Shown: piece by piece, positions 44,830 through 64,000 of the stretch
Layout of the letters: the number at the start of each line of letters is the position of its first letter
Numbering within the stretch: position 1 is the first letter of the stretch
Assembly: GCA_030704615.1 (NCBI GenBank)
Contig: CM060734.1
Location: forward strand, 39,632,042-39,696,041
Source of the DNA: Takakia lepidozioides
Lineage: Eukaryota; Streptophyta; Takakiopsida; Takakiales; Takakiaceae
Length of the DNA: 64,000 bases
Reading direction: 5' to 3'
Translations under genes and position numbers: made by a program
Notes under the pieces: generated by a model
Seen by the model: the letters and a program-made list of their open reading frames with translations, nothing else
Database searches by the model: none
What the model was told of the DNA's origin: nothing

Positions 44830-47800
44830 TGGGGCTGGGGCTCTGGCCCCTTGAATGCCTCCATGGCTCACCAGTGTTTCCTTGGAAAGGAATGAAGAAA
44901 AAAACCATCTTGCTTAGACCCATCAAGTAAGCTATTGTGAGGGATGAAGTTGCGTCCAAAAACCAAATTGGGAGCATAAGAGGACAATGACCCAGAATGA
45001 ATGTGGAATGTTTTTCAAGGAATCACAAGAGATTTGCTGCCCTGAATCAATGAGCGGGAGACGAGGAATATAAGTTATGAGCGAGGAATAACTGATGAGG
45101 AGGAGGACATGCACTAGTGGGGCAGGTGTTGGCAGGGAGATTGGAGTGGGGTTGCGAAGGAATTGCTTACAAACTGCGTTGACAAGTGCTGTCTATGGCT
45201 ACCACCGAGCCTCAAGTCTCGAGAGTCTAGAGAGTCTTGACTTTGGATCCCTCACGTCACTTTGCTACAGTTGCCGCATGCAATTGTACCGCTGCCTTGT
45301 AATTGATTGTAATTGAAGAGCGAGCTGGTTGGATGGAGTAATTGAAGGCGGCCTGTGAATTGCTTTGATTCCTTGCGTGCTCCTGCGTGCTCATAAATGG
45401 GCCTGGGCGCCCACTTTTCCGGACGTCGGCGCTCATCTCTGCAGTCCATCTAGTGTTTTCGAGCTTCAGCGGGAGCTGAGGTGTGTAGGATTTCGGCTGG
45501 CTTCGACAAGTTGCCTTTGTGGAGATGCTGTTGGTGCAGAGAGGGAGTGGGTCAGGTATCATTTCCTTCTAAAGTTTCCAGGGTGACAACGAGAGAGAGC
45601 ACGCTGGAATGCATGCGTGCAAGTGTGCATGGGTGTGATCTTGCGTACTCTCTCCCGTTGTCGCCTGTGCCGTTTCCACGTTTATGTCGTGGAGGTGTCT
45701 GCCCTAAGGCGACGAATCCTCCTATCTCGTTGTTTGCTTGTTTGCTTGCTGTTGTTAGACTCCTTCCATGCATGTCAATAACTAGTCGGGTAGAAGAAAT
45801 GCACGTTTGTGGCCAGTTGTAGTGGTTGCATGCAGTTGGCGGGTCAGGCTATTTGTCAATTTCCATTACTCTATGTGATGAGCCGGCGTTTGGAGTGTTC
45901 AGTACTTGCACACCTTGCCAGTGTGAAGAAAATAAACGATATTCGATGCCATGACCAGCCCAAGTAAGCAGGCCTCACGATTCCAATGGCCACTAAGCTT
46001 AGGTGAAACTGGTCGAAGACCCTTGCAAGTCACAGATTGATCGCTTAATGAATCCATCGATTCATGAATCTTCAAGGAGGACCTGCAGATGAGCGGGAAG
46101 GCCTGCATCCAGACCTCAGGTACTTTCTGGGAGACTGCATGATTTCCTGCATGATTTCCTGAATGTTGTCGTCGATGCATGCGGTTGTTTTCCGAATGCG
46201 CATGATTAAGATATAAGGGGAAGGTAAGACCTCACAATGTCGTTTTGCTCTTTGTGTAGACTCTCCCTGTGATGCTGACAAGTAAGGAGCAGGGTGTTGC
46301 TATAGTGATCCGGGGTTGTCTGTTTACATGTGAGGGGTAGTTGCACCTTACTGATTGCTTTAATGTGGGTGTCAGGCATATGATGCTGCTAAGTTTGCAG
46401 AGTCCTGCTTTTGCGCCTTACAAGTGGAAACTGGCATAGTGGAGTGTGCATGTGGTTCATCCCAAGTTGGACTGAATGTTTTTCCACCACAGTGAGAAGT
46501 TGGCTATTGCTTTTGGACTCTTCAGAACCTCCGCGTGTGTGGTGACTGCCACACTGCCAGCAAGTTCATCAGATTTTTAGGCGAAAAGTTATTGTACGGT
46601 ATGCCAATAGTTTTCCCTACTGTGAAAGTTTTGTGCAGTGTACAGTATTTCAAAAGACCTCACTTTGCCTTCCTTTAGTAGGGAAATGCTACAGGTAGAA
46701 GTTGAACTCGAACTGCGGGACAGTATTGATAAAGGCATCAGTTTAGTAAAAATATCAGAATCTTTGTAGTGTGCTCAAAACAAATCTCGGATGGCAGCCA
46801 TGCATGTAAAGTATTCATCAGCATGCGAGTAATTTGACATGACAACAAGAGGGTTTGGCTAGTCGTGGATATCAGTGTATTTTGATGGCTATTTTGATGG
46901 CTCAAGTTAACGTAATCAACCTGTGGCAGATTAAAAGTGTCCTGATTACGATGTTCAAGCTCTGGAATCTGATATTCTCATATGTTCCTAAGGTCCATCG
47001 CAGGATTAGATTCACTACAGATGCAAACAGTGGCATCAACGTTTTCTCTACATTGTGCCACATGCTGCATTGTTATGGCAGGGAGTGTTGGCTTGCATCC
47101 CACAGCTGTGATAGTGTGCAGCCTTGTGTTCCTAGTCACAAGCAAATGCATTCCTTACAGCTCAAGAACACCAAAGCATGGTAAAAATGATCTGCACAAC
47201 TGAACAAATGGGTAGACACAAGTTCCATGTGAAAAACATCCAAGGTGACCCATCTTTCTCTCTCCCACACTCATTTCCGCATATTCTGTTGTCTACACAA
47301 CTTCATCCCTCAAACGTTTCACTTTCTATTCACTAAGAATGACACCACCACTACGAATGAGCTTCTGTCAAATTTTGTCAGGAGAATCTGGGATTAATGT
47401 GAGGGAAGCCAAATATCTAGTCAACGCACCAAACTCATCGATGGCCCCATCATTACTCTTTCCGACTGATGTATCGCTACGGAATGAAGCTCGTTCGTTA
47501 CCGAGTAGTTTAGACCTGCAACAACGCGCTTCCGCTTGGAGGAGAATGTTGTCGGTCCAGACTCGTAAGTTGCCGGTTAAGCTTGAAGGATGTGTTATAA
47601 GGATGATTTGTGGAAAGATTGGTTCGGTCACGTCTGTCTTTGTGCTGCTTACACGCCAGCGCACCACTCCCCTCTGCAAATTCCAGTACATACTTGGAGA
47701 GGTCCGCTGCGGGAGCATTGATATGATGAACGTAGTAAGAAAACTCACTCTGCACCCGCCTGCTCAAGGCCATCTCGGCCAAGGTCAAGCCGGCTCGCAT

Positions 47801-48361
47801 CCTTCGCTGTGCTTTCCTCTTTCCTCTTTTTACGAATGATACATGTAGACTGTCTACGTCCCTAACTATCTTTCCGACAGGCTGCAGAAACCGTGTATTT
47901 TCAGTAGAATCTGAAGCTTTACACAAGACTAAATCTGTGTAGACGTGCACCATGCCAAGCTCATGGATATGACTGATGTGAACGACGGAGACTTCTCTGC
48001 TGTTGTTCTGAGCTGTAGGAGAGTAAATCGACGCCTGCAGGCAGGCACTCACTTTGTAATATCAAGTGCAGAACTTATTTTCTGAGGGCGGGCTATGCAG
48101 GCTCAAATGCAGCTCTAACAAGTGGTACTCAAGAGTATAATTTCTGAGTTTTGGGCGCAATATGGCCAGTGCCCCTACCTGTGCACAGACCCTCGAGCTA
48201 AATTGGACCCTCCAGCAGTTATCAGGATAGCTGTCGATTGACGTTTTGTAGATTGCACATGACTGGAACCGCCTTCCCAAGAGACTGATTGATTCCAGGA
48301 AGTGCTTATAAAAGAGAATGTCCTTGGAAATCTGTGAACACCTCCACATTCATTATGGTCG
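44830..48361. other. Intergenic with two overlapping long frames
   Basis: No family was recognised. Frames at 47339-47839 (plus, 166 codons), 47368-47748 (minus) and 47510-48052 (minus, 180 codons) overlap each other. The minus 180-codon frame has a plausible stretch (AGLTLAEMALSRRVQSEFSYY) but no known domain and no clear splice partners, so I cannot support one. The rest shows no structure. Confidence 0.3.
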
Positions 48362-49563
48362 TTGAATAGTATTCTAGAACCCTTGTCGCAAGAAAACTCC
48401 ACCGGGCAAGTTACTGAGGTTATGTGGGGGAGGGAATTTGCAGATCACCATCCCGTGCATCAGAACTTATGGCCTCCTCCCGATGATCCATGCAAAACCA
48501 GCTTTGACGTCATCTTCTTCCATGGCCTTCAGTTTTCTGACTGTGACGAGATGGCGTGGAAGAGTACATGGGCACAACGGAACAATCCTGCCGTTTGCTG
48601 GCCTCACGCAGTGGCTGCCCCAAGACCTGGGTGGGAGTGTCCGTGTGCTGTCGGTGTCATATGATGGAGGGGGCAACACTGATCATCTTTCAGACATTGG
48701 AAAGAATCTGCTACAGAGTCTTGTCACAAGGTCAGTTTCACTCTCCACCAACAGTCTAGAGGGTAGTTTTGGCACCGACGACTTCTCTTACCTTATACCA
48801 CATGTGGATGCAGCCGAAGTTTGTACTATGCATAAGTCTGAAACCTTTCAAATTGTTCGAGACTCTAGAATATCCAAGGTAGAACTTCTTGAAAGTGTGA
48901 ATGGCAACACTGCAAGGACTTGACTTTGCGAAACTGTAGTCATAGGCAGTGGGCACATGTCCTCTGTCTGCACAATCTGTGGCCAAGCAGTCAATTCATC
49001 CACAATTAAAGAGGCTGTCGGAATGTTGCATGCAGTGAGACATGGTTCAAGTCGGGCGACCAGCACCCTTTGGCGCTACTCGGTCACAGCTTTGGTGGGC
49101 TTATTATAAAGAGCTTGGTGGTGGAAGCTTCGCGGCTCTCACATAGCATAACTTAGCAGCAAATGAGTTGGAGAGAAGAGCCGCGCCATTGTGCAAATCC
49201 TTTCTGAAGAATTTGAAAGGTGTGGCCTTCTATGCAGTCCCACATGCTGGTTCAAACCTGGCTTTGTATGCCAGTAAGTACAACCAGCTCTGGAGGAATG
49301 CGCCACAAACAGCAGGATTCATGGAGTCATTGAAATCTACTTTTCCCCGGTGGATTTGCCAGAAGAGGCCACAACCAGCAGGAATCATGAAGGCCATGCG
49401 ATCCACCTTTCAATGGTGGATGGTAAACTTGTCTACAGATTTTGAAAATGCAGTCCAGGGTAACTCCCTCAGTGTGTATGCCTTTGCAGAGAGCAAGCCG
49501 GTAAACAATGTGGTGAACTTTTGCACAGTTTGTCAATTTCAAAGGGCCATCGTTTTACATGAA
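48362..49563 (+). pseudogene. SERAC1-like alpha/beta-hydrolase pseudogene
   Basis: Pieces match SERAC1-type serine hydrolases, membrane-linked lipid remodelling proteins. In order they are FDVIFFHGLQF, WKSTWAQRNNPAVCWPH, WLPQDLGGSVRVLSVSYD, LALLGHSFGGLIIKSLVVEASR with the nucleophile Ser codon at 49088-49090, ERRAAPLCKSFLKNLKGVAFYAVPHAGS, and LSTDFENA.. An intron at 48731-49035 keeps GT..AG and correct phase, so this is not a processed copy. The frame breaks near 48610 (between CWPH and WLPQ) and near 49143, where an extra 5 bp (AGCAT) interrupts the frame. A 66-bp in-frame tandem duplication (49302, 49368) repeats the AGxM...STF segment. The 5' part may be missing. Confidence 0.82.
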
Positions 49564-51356
49564 TAACTTACCTGCCCGTTGGAATCTTGCCCGTTGTTGA
49601 TGCATACTTAACAATGTTAAGTGTCATTTGTTAACAAATGTTTATTCCCGTCTTCATTGATTCGCCCTTAACAAATGTTAAGAGAACCGTAAAGTCTACA
49701 AGATATGCTCAAGCTAGCTTGACATAAGCTCCAAATTCAAGCTCACGCTAGGTTAAGTTGAGAATACATCTTTAAACATACCAATTATATGAGATTCAGA
49801 AGGTTATATTCATACGGTAATTCTAATGTGATTAAAAGCTAATACAATGCCACAAGATATATGTTAGTGTTTCTTGAGATGGTTGTTTGAGAGACATGAT
49901 GGCTACATCATCAGATGTTTTGGCATTTAGATTATGCCTGTGTAAAAGAAATGGATGTATGCAAGTGTAATTTTGTAAATGTTAATGTGCTTTATTAATC
50001 TCTCTAATTGTTAATGTGTTAGCTTTGTCTAAATGTTATTTTTTCCAACTCTCGCTTAACATTATCCAAGGTAGAGTGTATGCTACAATCCTAGTCAATG
50101 ACTTCCACGTGATTGCAGCTTCCACGTGATTACTGATGACGTTCCTAAAATTCAGAACATACGAAACATACGGAAAGCCAACTGAAAAGTCAAAGTAAAT
50201 TGTTACACTTAATACAAGATAGGGTAATACGAGATAAGGGTAATAAGTATGATAGGATGATCCGAGACTAGGATCTTGTTTATCTTCATCTGAAACCCAT
50301 GACCACACATAACCCGTGGTGAACTGATGAAAGATCAGCACATGTGATATTAAAGGATGTCTTGTCACATGTGACCGCATGGTTGAGTGTCGAAAAGCAA
50401 TGAACGGTTGTATGGTCCGCACGTCCGCACCTATCCTTTGCACGGTTTTCTAAGGGTCCTACTACGTTGGTTGATGAATCATAAACTGAACTCTCACCTA
50501 CCACACAGCGTCCGGGAAATAATTTCAGTTGAAGCAGCCAGTAGCCGCTCATTCCCAGCAGCAATCGGCTAAGTGGGTTGGGCAGTCGGTTGCTGCCCCT
50601 TAGTGGTAACTATACCCGGTCAATTTCCGAGATAATTTCTTTACAACCGGTAATATTCCTAATGATTTATTTTGTGTTCAGCTATAAATCCGGCCCTTAT
50701 AAATATCAACCGGTTGACAACACAAGTGTCAAATGCACAACAATAAGTAAATAATAATAATAATAAATAATCACAACCAGTTTTAAGCAATTCAAACAAG
50801 TGAAGAACATTGTATCCTTATAGAAGTTGGACCTGTCAATGCCTTCAAACCACATTGAGGCCAAGAATTGAACCCGCGTGGACGGGTGAGCTGTGATAGC
50901 AGGCAGCGAGTGCAAGCAGGCGTGGGGCTGGGGCTACGAGAGCAACGTCCAAACTTAGTAGGGTTTGTCCGCGGGCCCGCCCTCTTTGAGTTCAATATTT
51001 TTTCACCTAAACGCCCTTCCTTGGATGTAACCCGGCCTGGCACGTTGGATTTCTGCCATGTGGTGGACTTCGACGGCCATTTCCATTTTTTGTAATATAA
51101 GAAGGGCCGGAATCCGTCCAGGCCTTGCCAACTAAGGCAGATTTCCTGTCTGTAATGAAATGGAAAGGCAAATATCCTTCCTAAAAGTAGGGCACCCGGT
51201 TGATTTCCACTTCGGCCAATTTTTCCCTCGGATCCATTTCCTGAGGTTTCATATTTCATTCGGAAATTCTGGAATTCAGTCGGCTAGCATGTAACTGGCT
51301 GCCGGTTCTCCCCGGACGTTGCTACCACACGGGAGGAATGATGAAAGTGATGTGAC
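49564..51356. other. Intergenic, no gene recognised
   Basis: AT-rich first half with several TTAAC(A)nGTTAA-type short palindromes (49595-49690), then a GC-richer part. At 50862-50880 the minus strand reads GCGGGTTCAATTC, a B-box-like word. An (AAT)n run lies near 50748-50768. No gene found. Confidence 0.35.
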
Positions 51357-51506
51357 CTCTCTTGGAATGTAGTCGTATGCCGGTATTACTTGGTGGGAGA
51401 CACACGAGACTAGTGAGGGGTTGCGAGCTCAACTTGTTCAATCTGTTGACCAGCTTGTAAGATTTCAATCGTGTAACAAGTATGTAGACCTGCAGGCCCA
51501 GCCTGA
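51357..51506 (-). repeat. Dispersed repeat, copy 2
   Basis: The minus strand is the second copy of the block at 22785-22935. Shared words include GGGCCTGCAGGTC, GAACAA.TTGAGCTC and CTCACTAGT. It lies directly upstream of the PM19 pseudogene, where exon 1 would be expected. Confidence 0.7.
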
Positions 51507-51678
51507 TTGTTTTCCGCCTCCAAATGCTTCTAAGTTTTGAACTGTACTGTTTCTTGGATTGAAGGCAGTGCTCGTGTGCTTGGATCTTACGAGCGACTGT
51601 GAAGGGGGTGATTTGATGCACACATGCCGTACGTATGTATTGGCCTTAACACTGATCGGGAGTGTAGCGCCTATACAG

Positions 51679-52041
51679 CTGCCTTCACTACCCAGACCGT
51701 CTTCCTGCCACTGGTTTTGACAACCGCTGTTCTTGGTTTGGCCTCAGCTTGTGCTGGAATCCATCCTCTTAAGGTGTGGTGAACTGACAGCCTTTCAGTT
51801 GCAGCTCCCCTTAATGCCTTGATTGCCTGGTTCGTCAACCTTCTTGGTATGGGATAAATTTCCCTGAGCTCGAAGGACTGTCAGTCTAAACAATGCCGTT
51901 TCCAGGTTTGATTTCCGTTTCTCTTTGTCGAATATCATCTCAAGTAGCAGATCTATACATGGTTTTGTGAACATGTGATGAAATCTCGCAGGCTTGCGTC
52001 CAAGGAAATCCATGTCGATCGGTGGTTACCGGAACAACCTG
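51679..52041 (+). pseudogene. PM19/AWPM-19 pseudogene, exons 2 and 3
   Basis: The exon-2 equivalent at 51679-51853 is exactly 175 nt, the same as exon 2 of the PM19 gene at 32 kb, with no indels. It reads VFLPLVLTTAVLGLASACAGIHPLKVW, stop, TDSLSVAA.., LIAWFVNLLGMG. The stop (TGA at 51780-51782) stands at the Arg of the WRTDSLA signature, a CGA-to-TGA type change. The donor is dead: ATGGG is followed by ATAAAT instead of GTAAGT. The exon-3 equivalent at 51992-52041 (LASKEIH, then GGYRNNL out of frame) is 50 nt against 49 and so is frameshifted. Exons 1 and 4 were not found. Introns are kept, so this arose by DNA duplication, and it lies in the opposite orientation to the intact gene. Confidence 0.88.
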
Positions 52042-53985
52042 GTGAGCTCAATGGCCGCTGAACACTTGCAAAGAAAAGGTTGTCCCGAGCTGGTGCAGTT
52101 CGAAGAGGACAGTTGGGTATACATGCTAACCGTAAATTGCAACACTCGTGGCAAGCAGGACAAGTTCCATGTGCCAAACTATGGGCAGCTGTAAGCATGG
52201 AAACAGCGATTCGAACTCCTTTCGAACTTACTATAGAGAGCTTACTAAAAGTGACGTCTCAGCAGACAGTCCCGCAGTGGTCCTCAATATTAGAAAGCAT
52301 TTGTACCCTATTGATCGGATCCAGACTGTAGTTAATCCAAAACTTTGGAAAATTGGTAGTTATGAAAATTCTCAAACAAACTTCCAGAACTTTGCCTCTA
52401 TGGCTACCAAAAAATAGGGCCCACCCCTGAAAAGGAGCAGTAGCCGCAAGGCAAAGTGGCTAGTAGTTACGCGGTCTTCGACCGGAGTCTTCTTCTTCTT
52501 CTGGCTACCAAAATCACAGGAATGTCCCTTTGTTGATGTTGTCCGAGTGGGATACGTCCGAGGAAAGTGACAAGAGGACGAGGAGTTGGGTCACTTCCCG
52601 GCCTCTCCAACAAACCATTGAATCAATCCAAATTTGAATTATACACTAAATATTCAACAGTATCAGCATCCGTTGATAGTGCATATAAATTGATAAATGA
52701 TAGATGCATTCGACATTGGAATGAATTCAAAGATGTGCTCCAATGCATTTGTTGATGAATTTTGTAGTATGCACAAATCAGTAAACCTCAATTTTGAACG
52801 TGTTTCTCTTGTCCCTTGTTCTTCCTTTGTGCGTACTTTATGTCTCCAGTCCTTCATTATCTCATGAATTGATGCGCATCAACAAATCAATTCTGTTCAG
52901 AACTCTACCCATTACAAAAGGAAAGAAACATTCGTTGTTGTGTAAACAATGTGGGTCTTCAAGTGCCTTCCATTTGGAAGGTGGACTCCTTCTAACAGAC
53001 GTACCGGGGCAACAATACGCAGTTGCCCAACCCTCCCCAAGGACTCTCCTCCAAGGACTCCACAGTCCCCATATACCCACCCGTTTAATATCTCAGTTAT
53101 CCCCCTTTGGCCTCAAGTTAGTACTCCCTACACAAAAGTTGGTACTTTCAAGCTCAACTCCCTACACAGAAGTTAGTACTTTCAACCTCTAACGCACCTT
53201 CAACTGTTCCAGAATGTGAAATGAAATAACTCAAAATAGCAACTCTTAAGGGCGTCTCTGTTGTGATGAGGCACACAAGTGGAGGGGAATCATGCAAGCA
53301 GTATTATTTTGCGCAGTCACCCTATTTATCAAACCTACTGGACCATTAAGAGGTATTGCTCTCTTTGTATGCAATGTTTCTCTCTTGACTTACGTGGGGA
53401 ACTATCAAAACAACAAACAAATCAATCACACAACAGACAAACAAACAAACACAAACAAATCAATCATACATTTCCAAAATACAAAATGAGATGAAATCAA
53501 CTGGTTAATCAATCCTCCTCACCATTGGATTTGGTCGATTAACAAGCTTCACAACTCAAAGCAACTAAGAGCAAAAAGTCAAGGGATTGTTGTTTTCATT
53601 CAAGATTGTTCATATGCAGAGCAATTGCAAATGCCGGGGCTGTAAGCAAAATTAATCATTAGACCTATTAGAGAGCAAAAGATAACTACAACCAAGTTGG
53701 ACCACTTCAGTTTGTCTATGGGCTTTGTTAATGCACAACAAAGGCAATCAAACCTCTGCTTTACACAGTTGGAAGATATGACAATTGTTCAGATTCACTT
53801 CATGAGAAGTGGCAGCCACCAACTGCCCCTCTCCCCCACAACCCTTTAATTCTTCTTTCCATCCACAAGGCAATACTGTACACTCAGACCACACCTACCA
53901 ATTCACATGTACAAAGCTATTTATCAACCATATCTTACAGATCCTACAGTCCAAGTTCTCTTACAACATGGATCTCTGTAGTTCA
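52042..53985. other. Intergenic, no gene recognised
   Basis: No supportable gene. A short tandem duplication of ~30 bp (CTCCCTACACA.AAGTT.GTACTTTCAA) lies near 53115-53190, and a CAAA-rich run near 53400-53465. It includes the 3' UTR of the gene that ends at 53986. Confidence 0.4.
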
Positions 53986-62345
<8,360 letters not shown>

Positions 62346-63759
62346 TGAATGTTACGTGGAGGAGACCAAGATCCCACCAGATTTCCCTGAAAATACGAAA
62401 TTTACCTTCTAAGATACAACAGGGAAGGTCATGAAGAGCACCAAATGGCTGAGCATTCGTGCCTGCTGTGCAGAGTGTGGGTGTGAAGGGGTGGAAGCGA
62501 AGCACACTAAACCCCATTGCCTCCTCCACCCCATGCTTGCTCTTCACTCCTCCCACAAGCGTGCGGACTCTCGCCCATGGATGGATGAACTCTGTCAGTC
62601 CGACCTAACACCTCAGGCTTGAGTATTCATCCGAATAATTAAAAATTATTTTTATTTTTATTTTTATTAATTCAACAATTCTACTAGTTGCTTATTCACG
62701 TCCAAGATTTACCTTTAATGCAGTTGAATTAAGCAAATTATTGAGAAGAAAAATCTTTGTTTAGAATGCAGCTTGTCTAGCTTGCTTAGGGCCACTTTAG
62801 TATGCCACATTAATGCACGCTTGTGATATCTCTAGCAAGATTGGACACCGGTTTCCGGCATGTCAAATCTTCCCCACCCCCTTTTGCAGATTGGAAAGGG
62901 TGAGGGGTTACACTACTATGACGGGGTGACACAGAAGGAAGTATTATTCCACTCTATGTGTAACTCCCACTTGAACACCTTGTCTCCAAGTTTGATTAAC
63001 TCCAAATTTGGCTATGTACAAAATGTACTACAATGAGTTACACAAAACACATTGTGACACAAACCAGAGGAGCGGGGTTACCCAAACCACAAGAGTCATG
63101 GTGACAAAAATTTGGGTGACAATACCACCTACATTTTCCCTTAAGCGCCCATTCGACCCGTTTTCGGCCGTTGGTTTTGGTTTTTCCCCTCTGTTTTTCT
63201 CGGATTTGAACCGATTAACCTGATTTTTGGAGGGTAGGATGCCAGCCACATGGCAGTCAGGATTCCAACGCGCGATTAGGTTTTTTTGGTTAGGGTTGCA
63301 ATTTTTGGCTGCGCAGGAGGTGGGGTCTGCTTCTGCAGCGATTTTGGCTTGCTCCCGCGTTTTCAGCGTCGTCTCTCTCCTTCCCGCGCTTTGCCTTGTG
63401 CTGTGATCTCGTCTGTTGTGGCGTTCGCGCGTGTTCCATACTTTGTTGCAGGTTGCCGTTGCAGATGCCTTGACAGGTTGCCGTTGGTGGTCTGCTCCGA
63501 TTGCATCTTCCATTATCTCTTTCTCTTTCAGTTGAAGAAACTTGGAAATTGTGGCAACGCTATAGAGACTGAGCCATAGCTGTGAGAGAGGATGGGCCGG
63601 CTTTGCATTGATACTCAGGGTGCGCATTCAAGGCAATGTTCATTGTTTGATACCTGAGCTAGACTATGCGCAGTTAGGGCATCGTGTAGCTCATCTTTGT
63701 GTTTATCCTTGTGTGCATATGCAAATTGGTGGATGAAGGTTGAAGCTACATAGTATAAG
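62346..63759. other. Divergent promoter region with MITE relative
   Basis: This region separates the PHAF1-type gene (minus) from the next gene (plus) and must contain both promoters. At about 62800-63120 lies a diverged copy, in opposite orientation, of the TIR element at 17607-18138 (shared TTAATGCAC, CCGGTTT.CGGCATGTC, CAAATCTTCCCCACCC, GTTACAC). A TTATTTTTA simple repeat is at 62642-62668. The 63300-63580 part is GC-richer, as expected for a 5' UTR. Confidence 0.5.
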
Positions 63760-64000
63760 ATGGGTTCGGGTGTGTTGCCTCCCCCTACACCTGCGCATTT
63801 GAAGACTCAAGCTGCATCGATTGCCAAGTGGGCACGCTCACTGGGCGCATCAACCGAGCAAGTCGAGCGGATTGTCGGGTGCCTGAATGAGGACTACCTC
63901 TTGTGTTTGAAGAGACATGCTCGTGTGCGTTGGCCTGGATTTCCACAGCCCTCCAACTTTCGTTACTTGTTTAGGCGCCATTGTGCAGAGATTTTGGGTT
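63760..64000 (+). CDS. Partial gene of unknown function, N-terminus
   Basis: An ATG in good context (AAGATGG) at 63760 opens a frame that stays open for 80 codons to the window edge; an in-frame TAG lies just upstream at 63751. The product starts MGSGVLPPPTPAHLKTQ and continues with an amphipathic helix (SIAKWARSLGASTEQVERIV) and LKRHARVRWPGFPQPSNFRYL. I do not recognise the family. The ending may be exon or may run past a splice donor outside the window. Confidence 0.45.
   Translation, partial: MGSGVLPPPTPAHLKTQAASIAKWARSLGASTEQVERIVGCLNEDYLLCLKRHARVRWPGFPQPSNFRYLFRRHCAEILG

Noticed and set aside
47339-48052. 166-codon plus and 180-codon minus frames as genes
   Set aside because: They overlap each other and match no family; I could not choose either.

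Overview
The window is nuclear DNA of a land plant with a large, repeat-rich genome. The evidence is spliced genes with canonical GT..AG introns, a chloroplast fructokinase-like gene (FLN1), an AWPM-19/PM19 gene (a plant family), a plant-type cytochrome P450, and many decayed transposons. No intact retrotransposon fills a large block, and a piggyBac relic is present, which is unusual for flowering plants. A fern, lycophyte or bryophyte fits as well as anything, but the sequence alone does not fix the lineage. Exon models below were built by eye from reading-frame phase, splice-site consensus and recalled family sequences, without any alignment.

Layout. 1-1365 (+): 3' part of a C78 (ZUFSP/UFSP-type) peptidase gene. 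4604-7749 (-): FLN1-like chloroplast PfkB protein, 5 exons. 8057-12276: rearranged Ty1/copia fragments, including two gag starts facing each other. 12504-13990 (+): piggyBac transposase pseudogene, followed by a LINE 3' fragment. 14.4-16.3 kb: palindromic and tandem repeats. 17.6-18.1 kb: TIR element. 18215-19092: non-autonomous hAT element with an exact 8-bp target duplication. 23402-26076 (-): CYP72-clan-like P450, 5 exons. 27.5-28.6 kb: tandem ~100-bp repeats interrupted by a 759-bp TIR element. 29.5-30.65 kb (-): tiny exons of an unrecognised gene. 32068-33344 (-): PM19/AWPM-19 gene, 4 exons. 37534-42266 (-): exosome subunit RRP46, 8 exons, including a 21-nt microexon. 43-45 kb: tRNA-derived SINE-like repeats. 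48362-49563 (+): SERAC1-like alpha/beta-hydrolase pseudogene. 51679-52041 (+): second, dead PM19 copy. 53986-62345 (-): UPF0183/PHAF1-type gene, 14 exons, with LINE fragments in its longest intron. 63760-end (+): start of an unrecognised gene.

The genes are unrelated housekeeping or stress genes and do not form a pathway or cluster. FLN1 acts in plastid transcription, RRP46 in RNA processing, PM19 in ABA/desiccation-linked membranes, and the C78 protease in ubiquitin-like modifier removal. PHAF1 is linked to autophagy in animals. The most interesting material is the transposon record: the piggyBac relic, the hAT element with clustered inverted GGTTCCGG motifs, the palindrome array, and the shared LINE 3' tail and SINE families. 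The PM19 gene/pseudogene pair is also of note. I found no CRISPR, operon or intact RNA gene.
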